A DNA stretch of 64,000 nucleotides from contig NZ_JAPDHZ010000002.1 of the NCBI RefSeq assembly GCF_029525555.1, positions 1,401,868-1,465,867 on the forward strand, in the 5' to 3' direction. A program made the translations under genes and the position numbers. The first letter of the stretch is position 1. Every line of letters starts with the position of its first letter. Origin of the DNA: Cohnella ginsengisoli (lineage in GTDB: Bacteria > Bacillota > Bacilli > Paenibacillales > Paenibacillaceae). The notes under the pieces were generated by a model that had not been told where the DNA came from, ran no database searches, and saw nothing but the letters and a program-made list of their open reading frames with translations. Positions 8,556 through 17,265 of this stretch are shown one piece after another.

Positions 8556-8598
8556 AAAAAAAGAAGGAGCCCTATCGGATCTCCGACGGGCTCTTGCC
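8556..8598 (-). terminator. Rho-independent terminator of the MocR-AraC pair
   Basis: On the minus strand GAGCCCGTCGGA pairs with CGATAGGGCTC, followed by a T-rich tail. The stem contains the stop codon of the AraC-family gene. Confidence 0.75.
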
Positions 8599-9357
8599 TG
8601 TGTATTGTTTGAACTGGCGGCTGAAAAAGAAGATATCGCGGTACCCGAGCGCGTCGGCGACTTCGGTCACGTTCATTCCCGCGTGCAGGAGCAGATGCTG
8701 TGCCCGTTCGATCCGAGTGCGAATCATGTAGGTCTGAACCGAGGATCCGATCAATTCTTTAAACTTGACCGAAAAGTATCGGGGCGACAGACCCGCGCGC
8801 GCTGCCAGATCGTCGACGCGATGGGATTCGCCCGGATGCTGGCGGATGTAATTGGCGACCTCGTGGATGCTCTCGGTCAGCTGATTGCTCGCCTTGCGCT
8901 CGACGGGCTCCTCCAGGTCATTGCGCAGCAGGTGAATGATGAGCTGCTTAAGCACGAGCCTTGCTTCTTCCTCCGCAGCGAACGTTTTGACGAGGAAGAG
9001 CCGAACATACCTCGCCAGCAGATGCTCGAACTCGAACGTATCCTGCAAAATCCGGTACGGCTTCGGCACGAACTTCACCGGCACGTTGACGTCGAAGTGA
9101 ATGTAAGTGAGTACGAGCGGCTTTTGCGGATTGTGCGTAGCGCTCGTATGATCTCCAGGCCTGAAAAGGAAGCAGCTTCCTTTTTCCACAGGATACGCCT
9201 GGCCGTTCAGGACGACCTCGCCTTCTCCGCTCCATACGTAAAATAAATCGTAATTCGCAAGCGGCTTTTCTCGCTGCTGCCACTTCCAGCCGGGCTCGCA
9301 TACGATCTTCGCCAGGTAAAGCTTGAGCTCGTAGGCATCCGGCGACGCGTCAAGCAT
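8572..9357 (-). CDS. AraC-family transcriptional regulator
   Basis: 261 residues from ATG 9357, which has GGAGGAG well spaced; an ATG five codons earlier lies directly against an AAGGA and is less likely. The N-terminal half (to about residue 150) is a cupin-type ligand-sensing domain (YDLFYVWSGEGEVVL, FLFRPGDHTSA). The C-terminal 100 residues carry the two AraC helix-turn-helix units (VDDLAARAGLSPRYFSVKF and VTEVADALGYRDIFFFSRQF). Its start overlaps the stop of the MocR gene by eight bases, so the two are co-translated. The ligand and targets are unknown; regulators of this layout often control sugar use. Confidence 0.9.
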   Translation of the reverse strand: MLDASPDAYELKLYLAKIVCEPGWKWQQREKPLANYDLFYVWSGEGEVVLNGQAYPVEKGSCFLFRPGDHTSATHNPQKPLVLTYIHFDVNVPVKFVPKPYRILQDTFEFEHLLARYVRLFLVKTFAAEEEARLVLKQLIIHLLRNDLEEPVERKASNQLTESIHEVANYIRQHPGESHRVDDLAARAGLSPRYFSVKFKELIGSSVQTYMIRTRIERAQHLLLHAGMNVTEVADALGYRDIFFFSRQFKQYTGKSPSEIR

Positions 9358-10981
9358 CTCCCGCTCCTCCATTCCTTGCTGCGTACTTAAGCACTGCAGA
9401 CTCTTTTTCCCGGGGCTCTTCTATGAGTCCCAGCCGTGCAGCCGTCTCGGTAATCCGCCGCATTCCCTTAGCAATGCCATTCTCATCCAGGTGCGCAAAA
9501 CCGAACAAGGCGGTACGCTCATCCGGTCGCTGCCCGGCTGCGTAAACCGTACCGTCGCCCCAGCACGCGCCCGCTTGCCTGCAGGCGAGCGCGAATCGAT
9601 CGTACCGTTCGGGCGAATCCGTCCAAGTCGCGAACAACAGCAGTCCCGCGTCCGCGGGATGTACGTCGAACAGCGGCTCGAGCTTCGACAGCTCTTCGCG
9701 CAGCAATCCTTGCAGCCGATTAAAAATACGCCGGGTCCGCCGCAAATGGCGATCGTATTCGCCCTGATTCATCCAGTCCGCCAGCGCGCGCTGCTCGGTC
9801 AGACCTGCCGGATAAGGATCATAGAGCTGCTTGGCCAGCATAAACGGTTCGCGAAGCGCGGGCGGCAATACCGCGTAGCCGATCCGCACCTCCTGCCGCA
9901 TCGCACGCGAAAACGAGCCGACGTAAACGACCCGCCCCTGCCGATCGAGCGACTTGAGCGGCTCGATCGGACGCCCCGACCAGCGGAACTCACTGTCATA
10001 GTCGTCCTCCACGATCCAAGCCCCCCGCTTGGCGGCCCAGTCCAGCAGTGCCATCCTTCGTTCGTAGGTGAGCACCGCGCCGGTAGGGAACTGCCGGGTC
10101 GGCGTCACGAACAGCAGCTCAGCCTGCCAATCGTCCGGCATGATGCCTTGACGGTCCACCGGCGCCGCAATCAGCGCGGCACCGCTCGCGCGAATGGCGC
10201 GCTGCGTGCCGCTGTAGCAAGGATCCTCCGCGACGGCCGATTTGCCCGGCTCGAGCAGCAGTTGCGCCAGCAGGGCGATCGCTTGCATCGAACCGCCCGT
10301 CACGACGATGTCCTCCGCTTCGCATAGGATGCCGCGCTCGCGCCGCAGCCTTCCCGCGATCGCCCGGCGCAGCTCCGCGCTGCCCGCCGCGGCGGCGCCG
10401 TCCTCCGCCGGGGCGGGTCCGCGCCGCCGCCATTCCGCCGATACCGCTGCCTTCCATGACATCCAAGGGAACCAGCGCTCTCCCATGCCGCGCGGTTTAA
10501 AGGAGATCGTTTCGAATGACTTGTCGGCGGAAACTTCGGTACCTTCTCGCGGAGACACGTCTAACCGGGCCTCCCTCACAAGCCGCAAGCCCCAAACCGA
10601 AAGTCCCAATGCGGATGAGCCCGATAAACCCGCCGCCGGCTCATCATCTTCGCCATGCGCCTTTGCATGCGATGGCGGCTTATTCGCTGCGCCGCTGTCC
10701 CGATTCCAGACGGCTTCCATGGGACGCGCATCTGCTCCCGCCACGTAAGTCCCTCGCCCCACCGATGCGCGCACGTAGCCCTCCGCGGCAAGCATCTCGT
10801 AAGCGATGCTGACGCTGCCGCGGGACAGTCCGTACGATTCGGCCAACATCCTCGTCGAGGGCAGTTTGGCGCCGGGCGGGAGCTTGCCGGCGACGATGCT
10901 GTCGCGAATCGCCTGAAATAATGCGAGATGTTTGACGCCGCAAGCGGACAATCGCACGTCATAGGGTACTTGGATGCTCAT
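9350..10981 (-). CDS. MocR-type GntR regulator with aminotransferase-like domain
   Basis: 543 residues from ATG 10981; a TTG eight codons upstream at 11005 is the alternative. The N-terminal GntR winged helix spans about residues 15-75 (LPSTRMLAESYGLSRGSVSIAYEML). It is followed by a linker and a fold-type I aminotransferase domain with WIVEDDYDSEFRW, the segment that carries the PLP-contacting aspartate. The position normally holding the PLP-binding lysine (family pattern G-T/S-F-S-K) reads VGSFSRAMRQ, so Arg359 replaces Lys. If this is real, the domain could not form the usual internal aldimine. It is divergent from a PNPOx-fold gene across a shared operator region, which suggests it controls that gene and itself. 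Confidence 0.88.
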   Translation of the reverse strand: MSIQVPYDVRLSACGVKHLALFQAIRDSIVAGKLPPGAKLPSTRMLAESYGLSRGSVSIAYEMLAAEGYVRASVGRGTYVAGADARPMEAVWNRDSGAANKPPSHAKAHGEDDEPAAGLSGSSALGLSVWGLRLVREARLDVSPREGTEVSADKSFETISFKPRGMGERWFPWMSWKAAVSAEWRRRGPAPAEDGAAAAGSAELRRAIAGRLRRERGILCEAEDIVVTGGSMQAIALLAQLLLEPGKSAVAEDPCYSGTQRAIRASGAALIAAPVDRQGIMPDDWQAELLFVTPTRQFPTGAVLTYERRMALLDWAAKRGAWIVEDDYDSEFRWSGRPIEPLKSLDRQGRVVYVGSFSRAMRQEVRIGYAVLPPALREPFMLAKQLYDPYPAGLTEQRALADWMNQGEYDRHLRRTRRIFNRLQGLLREELSKLEPLFDVHPADAGLLLFATWTDSPERYDRFALACRQAGACWGDGTVYAAGQRPDERTALFGFAHLDENGIAKGMRRITETAARLGLIEEPREKESAVLKYAARNGGAGDA

Positions 10982-11006
10982 CGCCGCCCCACTTTCCCGT
11001 TTCAAT

Positions 11007-11034
11007 GGACCAATGATTTTAATGTAAATTGGAT
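11007..11034. promoter_or_regulatory. Inverted repeat between MocR and PNPOx genes
   Basis: GGACCAAT...ATTGGATC, with 12 bp between the arms. It covers the -10 of the leftward MocR promoter and ends just before the -35 of the rightward promoter. This is the geometry expected for autorepression combined with activation of the divergent gene. Confidence 0.5.
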
Positions 11035-11049
11035 CTTTTGACTTGTCAA
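11021..11049 (-). promoter_or_regulatory. Predicted promoter of the MocR gene
   Basis: On the minus strand TTGACA (11044-11049), 17 bp, TACATT (11021-11026). The -10 lies inside the inverted repeat. Confidence 0.5.
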
Positions 11050-11066
11050 TGTCGGACTTAGAATAA
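11038..11066 (+). promoter_or_regulatory. Predicted promoter of the PNPOx-like gene
   Basis: TTGACT (11038-11043), 17 bp, GAATAA (11061-11066). The weak -10 would suit an activator-dependent promoter. It overlaps the -35 of the leftward promoter. Confidence 0.4.
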
Positions 11067-11095
11067 AACTCACATCTTAAAAGGAGGCGGCTGTC

Positions 11096-11710
11096 ATGCG
11101 CAGAAAAGAATTCGAAGTGGAAGACCGCGAAACTTGCGAAGCGTTTCTGAACGAGCGGGACGACGGGGTGTTAACCTTTATCGGCAGCGACGGCTGGCCG
11201 AAGGCAGTGCCGCTGAACTACGCGTACGCGGCAGGGAACGTCTATTTCCACGGAAGCAAAAAGGGAGAAAAGATGAATGGCCTTGCGGAGAACAACCGGG
11301 CGGAATTCATCGTCTACGAGGCGCATGCGTTCATTCCTTCCTATTATAGCGATCCGCTGATGGCGTGTCCGGCTACGCTTTACTTCCGCTCCGTCCGCAT
11401 CCGCGGCCGGGTCGAACAGGTCGAAGACGCCACGGAGAAAGCGACTGCGCTCTCCGCGCTGATGGCCAAGCTCCAGCCGGAAGGCGGACATCTGCCGATC
11501 GATGCGGGGAACCCGAAATACGCAGCCCAGCTTAAAGGCGTGGCCGTGCTCCGTCTTGCCATCGAAGCGATGACGGGCAAGTTCAAATTCGGACAAAATC
11601 TGTCCGACAAAAAACGGAGCGAGGTCATCGGAGGCTTGGAAGAGAGAGGCCGTCCGGGGGACCCGCTCACCGTCTCGTTCATGAAAGAATGGGCGCCGAA
11701 GCAAAATTAA
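11096..11710 (+). CDS. Pyridoxamine 5'-phosphate oxidase-fold flavoprotein (NimA-like)
   Basis: A 204-residue protein behind AAAAGGAGGCGG. The N-terminal 150 residues have the split-barrel FMN-binding pattern of the PNPOx/NimA family (DDGVLTFIGSDGWPKAVPLNY, VYFHGSKKGEKMNGL, VRIRGRVEQVED). It has a longer C-terminal helical tail than true PdxH and lacks recognisable PdxH signature segments, so PLP synthesis should not be assumed. FMN- or heme-dependent reduction of small molecules is the family's broader role. Divergent coupling to a MocR regulator is a recurring arrangement and suggests a vitamin B6-linked or detoxification function. Confidence 0.82.
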   Translation: MRRKEFEVEDRETCEAFLNERDDGVLTFIGSDGWPKAVPLNYAYAAGNVYFHGSKKGEKMNGLAENNRAEFIVYEAHAFIPSYYSDPLMACPATLYFRSVRIRGRVEQVEDATEKATALSALMAKLQPEGGHLPIDAGNPKYAAQLKGVAVLRLAIEAMTGKFKFGQNLSDKKRSEVIGGLEERGRPGDPLTVSFMKEWAPKQN

Positions 11711-11765
11711 ACCAGATTGCTCCAAATTCGCTCAAGGATTGTTCACCTTCCGCACCGACGCGCGG

Positions 11766-11794
11766 GTGACGCGTATGGTACGATCGTGTATAAT
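11766..11794 (+). promoter_or_regulatory. Predicted promoter of the aminotransferase gene
   Basis: GTGACG (11766-11771), 17 bp, TATAAT (11789-11794), followed by a 67-base leader with a small CTGAGAAATTTTCTCA hairpin. Confidence 0.5.
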
Positions 11795-11861
11795 AGCAAC
11801 TGATGCCCTGCCTGAGAAATTTTCTCACAAGGGAACTCGATCATGTGGAAGGATGACGGCA

Positions 11862-13176
11862 ATGAACCCCCCTCGCGCAACAGCTCAACGACACCATCGC
11901 CAAGGAACAGCCTCGAATCGCGGAGATGCTCTCCGGACTCGGCAAGGCCATTTATTTTCCCAAGATAGGCATCCTGAGCCAATCTGCCGAAGCGAAGCAA
12001 AAAGCGAAAACGTATAACGCGACGATCGGTATCGCGACGGAGAACGGGCAGCCGATGCACCTGAAAATGATCCAAGACAAATTGTCCGCCTATAATCCGA
12101 AGGACATTTACGAATATGCGCCACCGGCCGGCAAGCCTGAGCTCCGTACCGCATGGCGCGAAAAGATGCTGAAGGAGAACCCTTCCCTCCAAGGCAAGAC
12201 GTTCAGCATGCCCGTCGTCACGAACGCGCTGACGCATGGCCTGAGCATCGTTGCCGATCTATTCGCCGACGCCGGAGACGCCGTTATCATCCCCGACAAA
12301 AACTGGGAGAACTACGAGCTGACCTTCGGCATTCGCCGGGGCGCCGAGATCGTGGAGTACCCGCTTTACGCCGAGGACGGCCTGTTCAACGCGCAAGGGC
12401 TGCGCGACACGCTGCTCTCCCGCAAAGCGCAGGGCAAAGCGATCGTGCTGCTCAACTTCCCGAACAACCCGACCGGCTATACGCCGAGCCGCGAGGAAGG
12501 CGCAGCGATCGTCGCCGCCATTAAAGACGCCGCCGAAGCCGGCATCAACGTCGTCGCGGTGACCGACGACGCGTACTTCGCGCTGTTCTTCGAAAACTCG
12601 CTGCACGAGTCGCTCTTCGGCGCCCTGTGCGGTTTGCACGAACGCGTGCTTCCGGTCAAGATCGATGGCGCTACGAAGGAAGAATACGTCTGGGGTTTCC
12701 GCGTCGGATTCATTACCTACGGCGGCACTTCGGAGTCCGCGCTCGCTGCCCTGGAACAGAAGACGCTAGGCATCATCCGCGCGACGATCTCGAGCGGGCC
12801 GCATCCTTCGCAGACGTTCGTGCTGGACGCGCTCAAATCGCCCGAATTCGAAGCTCAAAAAGCCGAGAAGTACGCCATCATGAAAGGCCGCGCGAATAAG
12901 GTCAAGAGCCTGCTCGACAGCGGCAAATATGAAGGCGTTTGGAGCTATTACCCATTCAACTCCGGCTACTTCATGTGCTTGCGGCTCGACGGGATCAGCG
13001 CAGAAGCCGTCCGTCAACGCTTGCTCGACCGTTATGAAGTCGGTACGATCGCGCTCGGCCAGCATGATCTGCGCGTCGCCTTTTCCTGTATCGAAGAGCC
13101 ATATCTGGAGGATCTGTTCGACCGGATCTACGCAGCCGTGACCGAGGTCAGGGCCGAAGCCGCCGAACAAGCGTAG
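11862..13176 (+). CDS. Class I/II PLP-dependent aminotransferase, N-terminal frameshift
   Basis: The true start is probably ATG 11862 (AAGGATG upstream). A C6 run at 11867-11872 puts residues 1-3 out of frame with the rest. With C5 the protein begins MNPLAQQLNDTIAKEQ and runs 437 residues. As the sequence stands, translation could only begin internally, e.g. at ATG 11926 (416 residues), which has no ribosome site. The family motifs are NFPNNPTGYTP, the PLP aspartate in VAVTDDAYFALF and the aldimine lysine in the GATKEEYVWGFRVGF segment. The fold is that of aspartate/aromatic aminotransferases; the substrate cannot be read from sequence. Confidence 0.85.
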
Positions 13177-13199
13177 TTTCTATCGCAGCATGCATCGTG

Positions 13200-13261
13200 A
13201 AACACGAAAGGCCTTGCTCCCGATCATCGTCCGATGACGGCGGCAAGGCCTTTCGTGTTTC
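13200..13261. terminator. Bidirectional terminator between aminotransferase and diguanylate cyclase
   Basis: A 17-bp perfect stem (AACACGAAAGGCCTTGC with its complement at 13243-13259) between two converging genes. Confidence 0.75.
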
Positions 13262-14812
13262 TTATGCGCCGGCTCCCGCAAACGCCTGCGCATACACGCT
13301 GTAACGATTGCGACCCTGCTCCTTGGATTTGTACATCGCGATGTCCGCTGCATGAAGCAGCGCGGTCGTATCGCTTCCGTGAGCCGGCCATTGGGCGATG
13401 CCGATGCTGACCGTCACGGGTGAATCCGGAGAAATCGCGCCGCGATGGCCCGTCAATCCGGCGAGTAAATTTTCGGCCGTCGCCGCGGGTTCCCAAGCGC
13501 CGCCGACATCGGGGAGCACGACTGCGAATTCGTCGCCCCCTAGTCTGAACAGCATCCCGCTCAATGGGGTGCATTCCCTGAGCTTTAACGCGATCTCGCG
13601 CAGAAGCGCGTCTCCGGCTTGATGGCCATGACGGTCGTTCACTGCTTTGAAGCGATCCAAATCAAGCAGCAGCAGCGCGCCTTCCGTGCCGTTCTGAAGC
13701 AGCGAGGAGATCGTCTCCTGGAAATAGAGCCGGTTGCCTACCCCCGTCAACGCATCGTGATAAGCCAAATACCAGATTTCCTCTTCCGCTTTTTTGCGGC
13801 CTGTCTCGTCTTGGAGCACGACGCAGTACATACGCTCCCCTTCGGCCGTCACCTCGCTAAGATGAACGGTCATCCGCCGGGACACGCCCGCAATATCGAC
13901 CATCCCGACCTCCATCATCGCCGAGCCGACCCCGCCGAGCGGCAGCCGCTCGCCCCGGTCAAGAAACATCGATACCGGCTTGCCGATCAGTTCCGCAGGC
14001 GGCAGGCCGAGCAGCAGCTTGACGACCGGGTTCGCCTCGCGGATCGATCCGCCTGCATCCAGCAGAAGTACGCCGAATGGAGATAGCTCGAACAGCACCC
14101 TGTACTTTTCCATGACCGAGGGCATCAGACCATAGTACAAAATCGCCCTGCGAATGAAGAAAGCGAACAGCAACATGGCGTAGAGTCCTATCAGATGCGC
14201 GTGCGCCGCCGAATATCCGCTCAGTCCCGCCACCATTGCCGTTAAGGTCACGACGGCACCGGCGAAAATGCCCAAACCCGCCTGAACATGCTGCGATCCG
14301 GTTGAATCGGCGGCGTTCCGGGCCGCTTTCCAACCGATCAGCCAAACCGCGGAAGCGTACAGCCAGACCGTAGCCGCCAAAATAATCGATCCTGCCCGCA
14401 CGCCTTCCTCCGGATTCAGCGCCACCGTGTATTTCGCATAAGCCCCATAAACATTCGGCTGTGACACGACCAGTACGATGAGAACGAAAGGCACGACCAA
14501 CGCGATGTCCAAATAACTCGCTGGCGGTTTCCCCGTCTGACCGCCAAGCTGGCGAACGAAAAGCATCATCAGGAAACCAAGCACGCATGTCGGAACGATC
14601 AAGAGCCCGTTGACGAGCTTCGCCGCATCCGCCTCGGGAAAAAACGAAGCCAGAAACGACGCGCCGAACTGCAGCGCCATCAATGCGAACAGAATCGAAG
14701 CCAAGCGGTTCAACCGGTGCAGCGGGTTGCGCAGGAAGACTTCGGCCGACAGCCAGCCGAGCATCGCGCCGGGGATGATGTGAAGGGCGAGGTTCGTTAA
14801 AAATCCGCCCAT
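13262..14812 (-). CDS. Membrane PAS-GGDEF diguanylate cyclase
   Basis: 516 residues. The first 235 form about seven hydrophobic membrane segments resembling a 7TM sensory unit. Residues about 240-350 are a PAS domain (VLFELSPFGVLLLDAGGSIREANP). Residues 355-510 are a GGDEF domain with an intact catalytic motif (FRLGGDEFAVVLP) and the AYHDALTGVGNR entry sequence. It should make cyclic di-GMP from two GTP in response to a membrane or cytoplasmic cue. There is no EAL domain. It sits alone between terminated neighbours. Confidence 0.92.
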   Translation of the reverse strand: MGGFLTNLALHIIPGAMLGWLSAEVFLRNPLHRLNRLASILFALMALQFGASFLASFFPEADAAKLVNGLLIVPTCVLGFLMMLFVRQLGGQTGKPPASYLDIALVVPFVLIVLVVSQPNVYGAYAKYTVALNPEEGVRAGSIILAATVWLYASAVWLIGWKAARNAADSTGSQHVQAGLGIFAGAVVTLTAMVAGLSGYSAAHAHLIGLYAMLLFAFFIRRAILYYGLMPSVMEKYRVLFELSPFGVLLLDAGGSIREANPVVKLLLGLPPAELIGKPVSMFLDRGERLPLGGVGSAMMEVGMVDIAGVSRRMTVHLSEVTAEGERMYCVVLQDETGRKKAEEEIWYLAYHDALTGVGNRLYFQETISSLLQNGTEGALLLLDLDRFKAVNDRHGHQAGDALLREIALKLRECTPLSGMLFRLGGDEFAVVLPDVGGAWEPAATAENLLAGLTGHRGAISPDSPVTVSIGIAQWPAHGSDTTALLHAADIAMYKSKEQGRNRYSVYAQAFAGAGA

Positions 14813-15005
14813 GGATCAGTCCTCCCAGTTATTGCTATTATTTTCAATCTGCCATCGTTTCGAACCGTATCCGGACTTGTTACCGCATACATGTATTAAC
14901 GGGCTTTAATGCGCCCTTTGAAGGAGATCAGATCCGGAAGCTTGGTTACAAAGTACTATTCGATAACAGGGTCTGTTTTCCTGCTTCTCGTTTATAAGTT
15001 GTACG

Positions 15006-16273
15006 CTAAAGCTCATCGTCTTCGTCTCTGGCGGCTAATCGCCTCGGCAGCAGCCAGCCTGTCCAGCCCAGCGCGAGGGCGAGCGCCATCAACCACCAGG
15101 TCGGCGTGGAGGCGGCATGCGGCGCCCAAGCGACCAGCCAAAGAAGCGCAGCGGCGGCGAGTCCCGCCGCCCGGACGACAGCGGACGCAGCCATGTTTCG
15201 ACCGTCTGGAGAGAGCGGAACGACGGAAGCATGCTCGGCAAAACGGATTCTTCCAAGCTCGGTGAGCTGCAGCCCGCCGACGACCATTCCGACGACGTAT
15301 ACCATCGCGTCGACGGCGGTTGAATGCGCGAACAGCGAGATGACCGCCATCAACGCGCACCAGCGCCAGAAGGCGCCGAAAGCTTCGCCGCGCAAAAACG
15401 TTTTCGCATAAAGAAAATGCCAGGCGAAACGCCGGTTCCGCGGTATCCGGTCCGCGATCCAAGCAATCCAGGCGCGCGAGGCTGCTGGAGGCGCTTCGGT
15501 CGGAATGTCCACGAACCAGCCGAGGAAAGCCAGCCAGCGACGACGAACGGCGCCTTCCTCCGCAATCAGGCGATCCCAGGGCAGCCGGTGGCGAGGCGTG
15601 AGCAGCGCTGCCGCCGATACGGCGGCGGCAGCAAGCAGCGCAAAGCCGGCCGCGAGAAGCAGCGGCTTGGTCAACAGCGCGGCTGCGGCGAGCAGAACGG
15701 CCGTCCAACGGGCGAAGCGCAGCGCCAGCCGCGCGGTTGCCGACACGGCCCGGCGTTCTTGCCAGGCGGCATATGTATTCCAGCCGGCCAACAGCGCGAG
15801 CGCTGCCGCCAGCGCGGCCCACGCGGCCGGTTGAGACGGAGCTGCGTCCGCCGTGACCGGAGCCAGGGCATATAGCGGCGCAAAAACGACGAAGACGACC
15901 AGCGTGCGGATCGCGCTGAACGAGGCCGATCTGCGCAGAGCCGGGAACAGATTCCCCGACAGCACGCCGGACTCGGCGGGCAGCAGGAACACGGTATCGG
16001 CCGGCTGGAGATAGCTCCTAAGAGGCGTATATATAGATACGAAAAAAATCAAAGCGACGCCGACGACGTCCGCGGGCCATGCCGGCGGCATATCGGCCAG
16101 CAGGCCTGCGTAGCCCGCGAGCAGCGTAATGCCGATCGCGGCCAGCAGCATCGCGAAACCGCTCTGGGCCACGTATCGCAAATAAGGGAACATCTCGCGC
16201 CGGAACGCCGACGCCCGCTCGCGCCGCCAATCTCCGAGCCCCGGGGCTTTCCCTCATGGACCGGATCAGCCAC
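15006..16273 (-). CDS. ABC transporter permease, EcsB-like, one frameshift
   Basis: Permease partner of the upstream ATPase. The best start is GTG 16273, which overlaps the ATPase stop (GTGGCTGA) and has AAGGAGG eight bases upstream; it opens MADPVHEGK, like EcsB proteins. The family's next segment (GDWRRERASAFRREMFPYL) is in another frame, so one base appears to be missing near the CCCCGGGG run at 16239-16246. The intact frame from ATG 16193 gives 395 residues with about ten membrane segments; corrected length is about 422. In Bacillus, EcsAB affects secretion, proteolysis and competence; the exported substrate is unknown. Confidence 0.75.
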
Positions 16274-17051
16274 GGACGGCGCCTCCTTCCGGCGGCGCGG
16301 CCTTCTCGTCGGCGGCCAAAATCAACCGCTCGAACGCATCGTCGAGCGTATAGTCGCTGCCTGCGGCGCCTGCCGCTTGCTTGACTTCGCCCGGGGTTCC
16401 GCCGGCCAGGATGCGTCCCTGGTGCAGGACGACGATCCGGTCCGCATTGCGCTCGAGCGCAGGCAAAATATGCGAGCTGAGCAAAATCGCCGAACCTGCC
16501 GCCCTCGCTTCGTTAAGCGCCTGGACGAGAGCCCGCGTCGCCAGCGGGTCGAGCCCAAGGAACGGCTCGTCGATAATGAGCAGCGGCGGCGAGACGAGCA
16601 GCGCGTTCATGAGCATCACCTTTTGGCGCATCCCTTTGGACAACGTGCCGGGCAACGCCCCCATCGCATGCTTCATGCGGAACGTCTCGGCGAGCGCCTC
16701 TGTTCTGCGTGCCGCCGCCTGCGCGTCTAACCCGTAAGCCGTCTCCGTCCAGCGCAAATGCTCGGCCACCGTCAAGTTGGGGAACAACGACGGCTGCTCG
16801 GGGACGTACGCGCAGGATGACCTGTAGCGATCGCGGTCGTCCGCAAGCCGCAGGCCCGCGACCCGCACCTCGCCCGACTGCGGCAGCATCAGGCCCAATA
16901 CATGCTTGATGGCGGTGCTCTTGCCTGCGCCGTTCAGGCCGATGAGGCCCATCATCTCTCCGGGCTGTATGTCGAAGCTGACTTCGTGAAGGACGGGCTT
17001 GCGCGAGCTGTAGCCGCCTGTCAGCTTGTCTAGCGTTAACGCGGTTGCCAT
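16266..17051 (-). CDS. ABC transporter ATP-binding protein, EcsA-like
   Basis: 261 residues from ATG 17051 (GAGGAGG nine bases upstream; an ATG three codons earlier is less well placed). It has Walker A GLNGAGKST, the Q-loop in YVPEQPSLFP, signature LSKGMRQKV, Walker B LLIIDEPF and the switch histidine in LLSSHIL. It energises the adjoining membrane protein, with which it overlaps by eight bases. Confidence 0.9.
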   Translation of the reverse strand: MATALTLDKLTGGYSSRKPVLHEVSFDIQPGEMMGLIGLNGAGKSTAIKHVLGLMLPQSGEVRVAGLRLADDRDRYRSSCAYVPEQPSLFPNLTVAEHLRWTETAYGLDAQAAARRTEALAETFRMKHAMGALPGTLSKGMRQKVMLMNALLVSPPLLIIDEPFLGLDPLATRALVQALNEARAAGSAILLSSHILPALERNADRIVVLHQGRILAGGTPGEVKQAAGAAGSDYTLDDAFERLILAADEKAAPPEGGAVRG

Positions 17052-17265
17052 GATTCGCAACCTCCTCGAGTGGACGGATATCTCTTCATTATAACGAAGC
17101 CGCAGCCCGCTTGCATCTCTCCTCGAATGGGAAAAAACGACGCTGACTGTTAAGGCGCTAGTCTGCAGTTACGCTGCGTTTCGAAACATTGCACTGCTAT
17201 TGGCGCGCTAAAATAGGACGATGCGGCATGAGCAGCTACATCGTCCCGTTCGCCCGGAGGCGCGC

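Noticed and set aside
11096..11710. PdxH (true pyridoxamine 5'-phosphate oxidase)
   Set aside because: Belongs to the broader PNPOx/NimA fold. The PdxH-specific C-terminal signature is not recognisable and the protein has a different tail.
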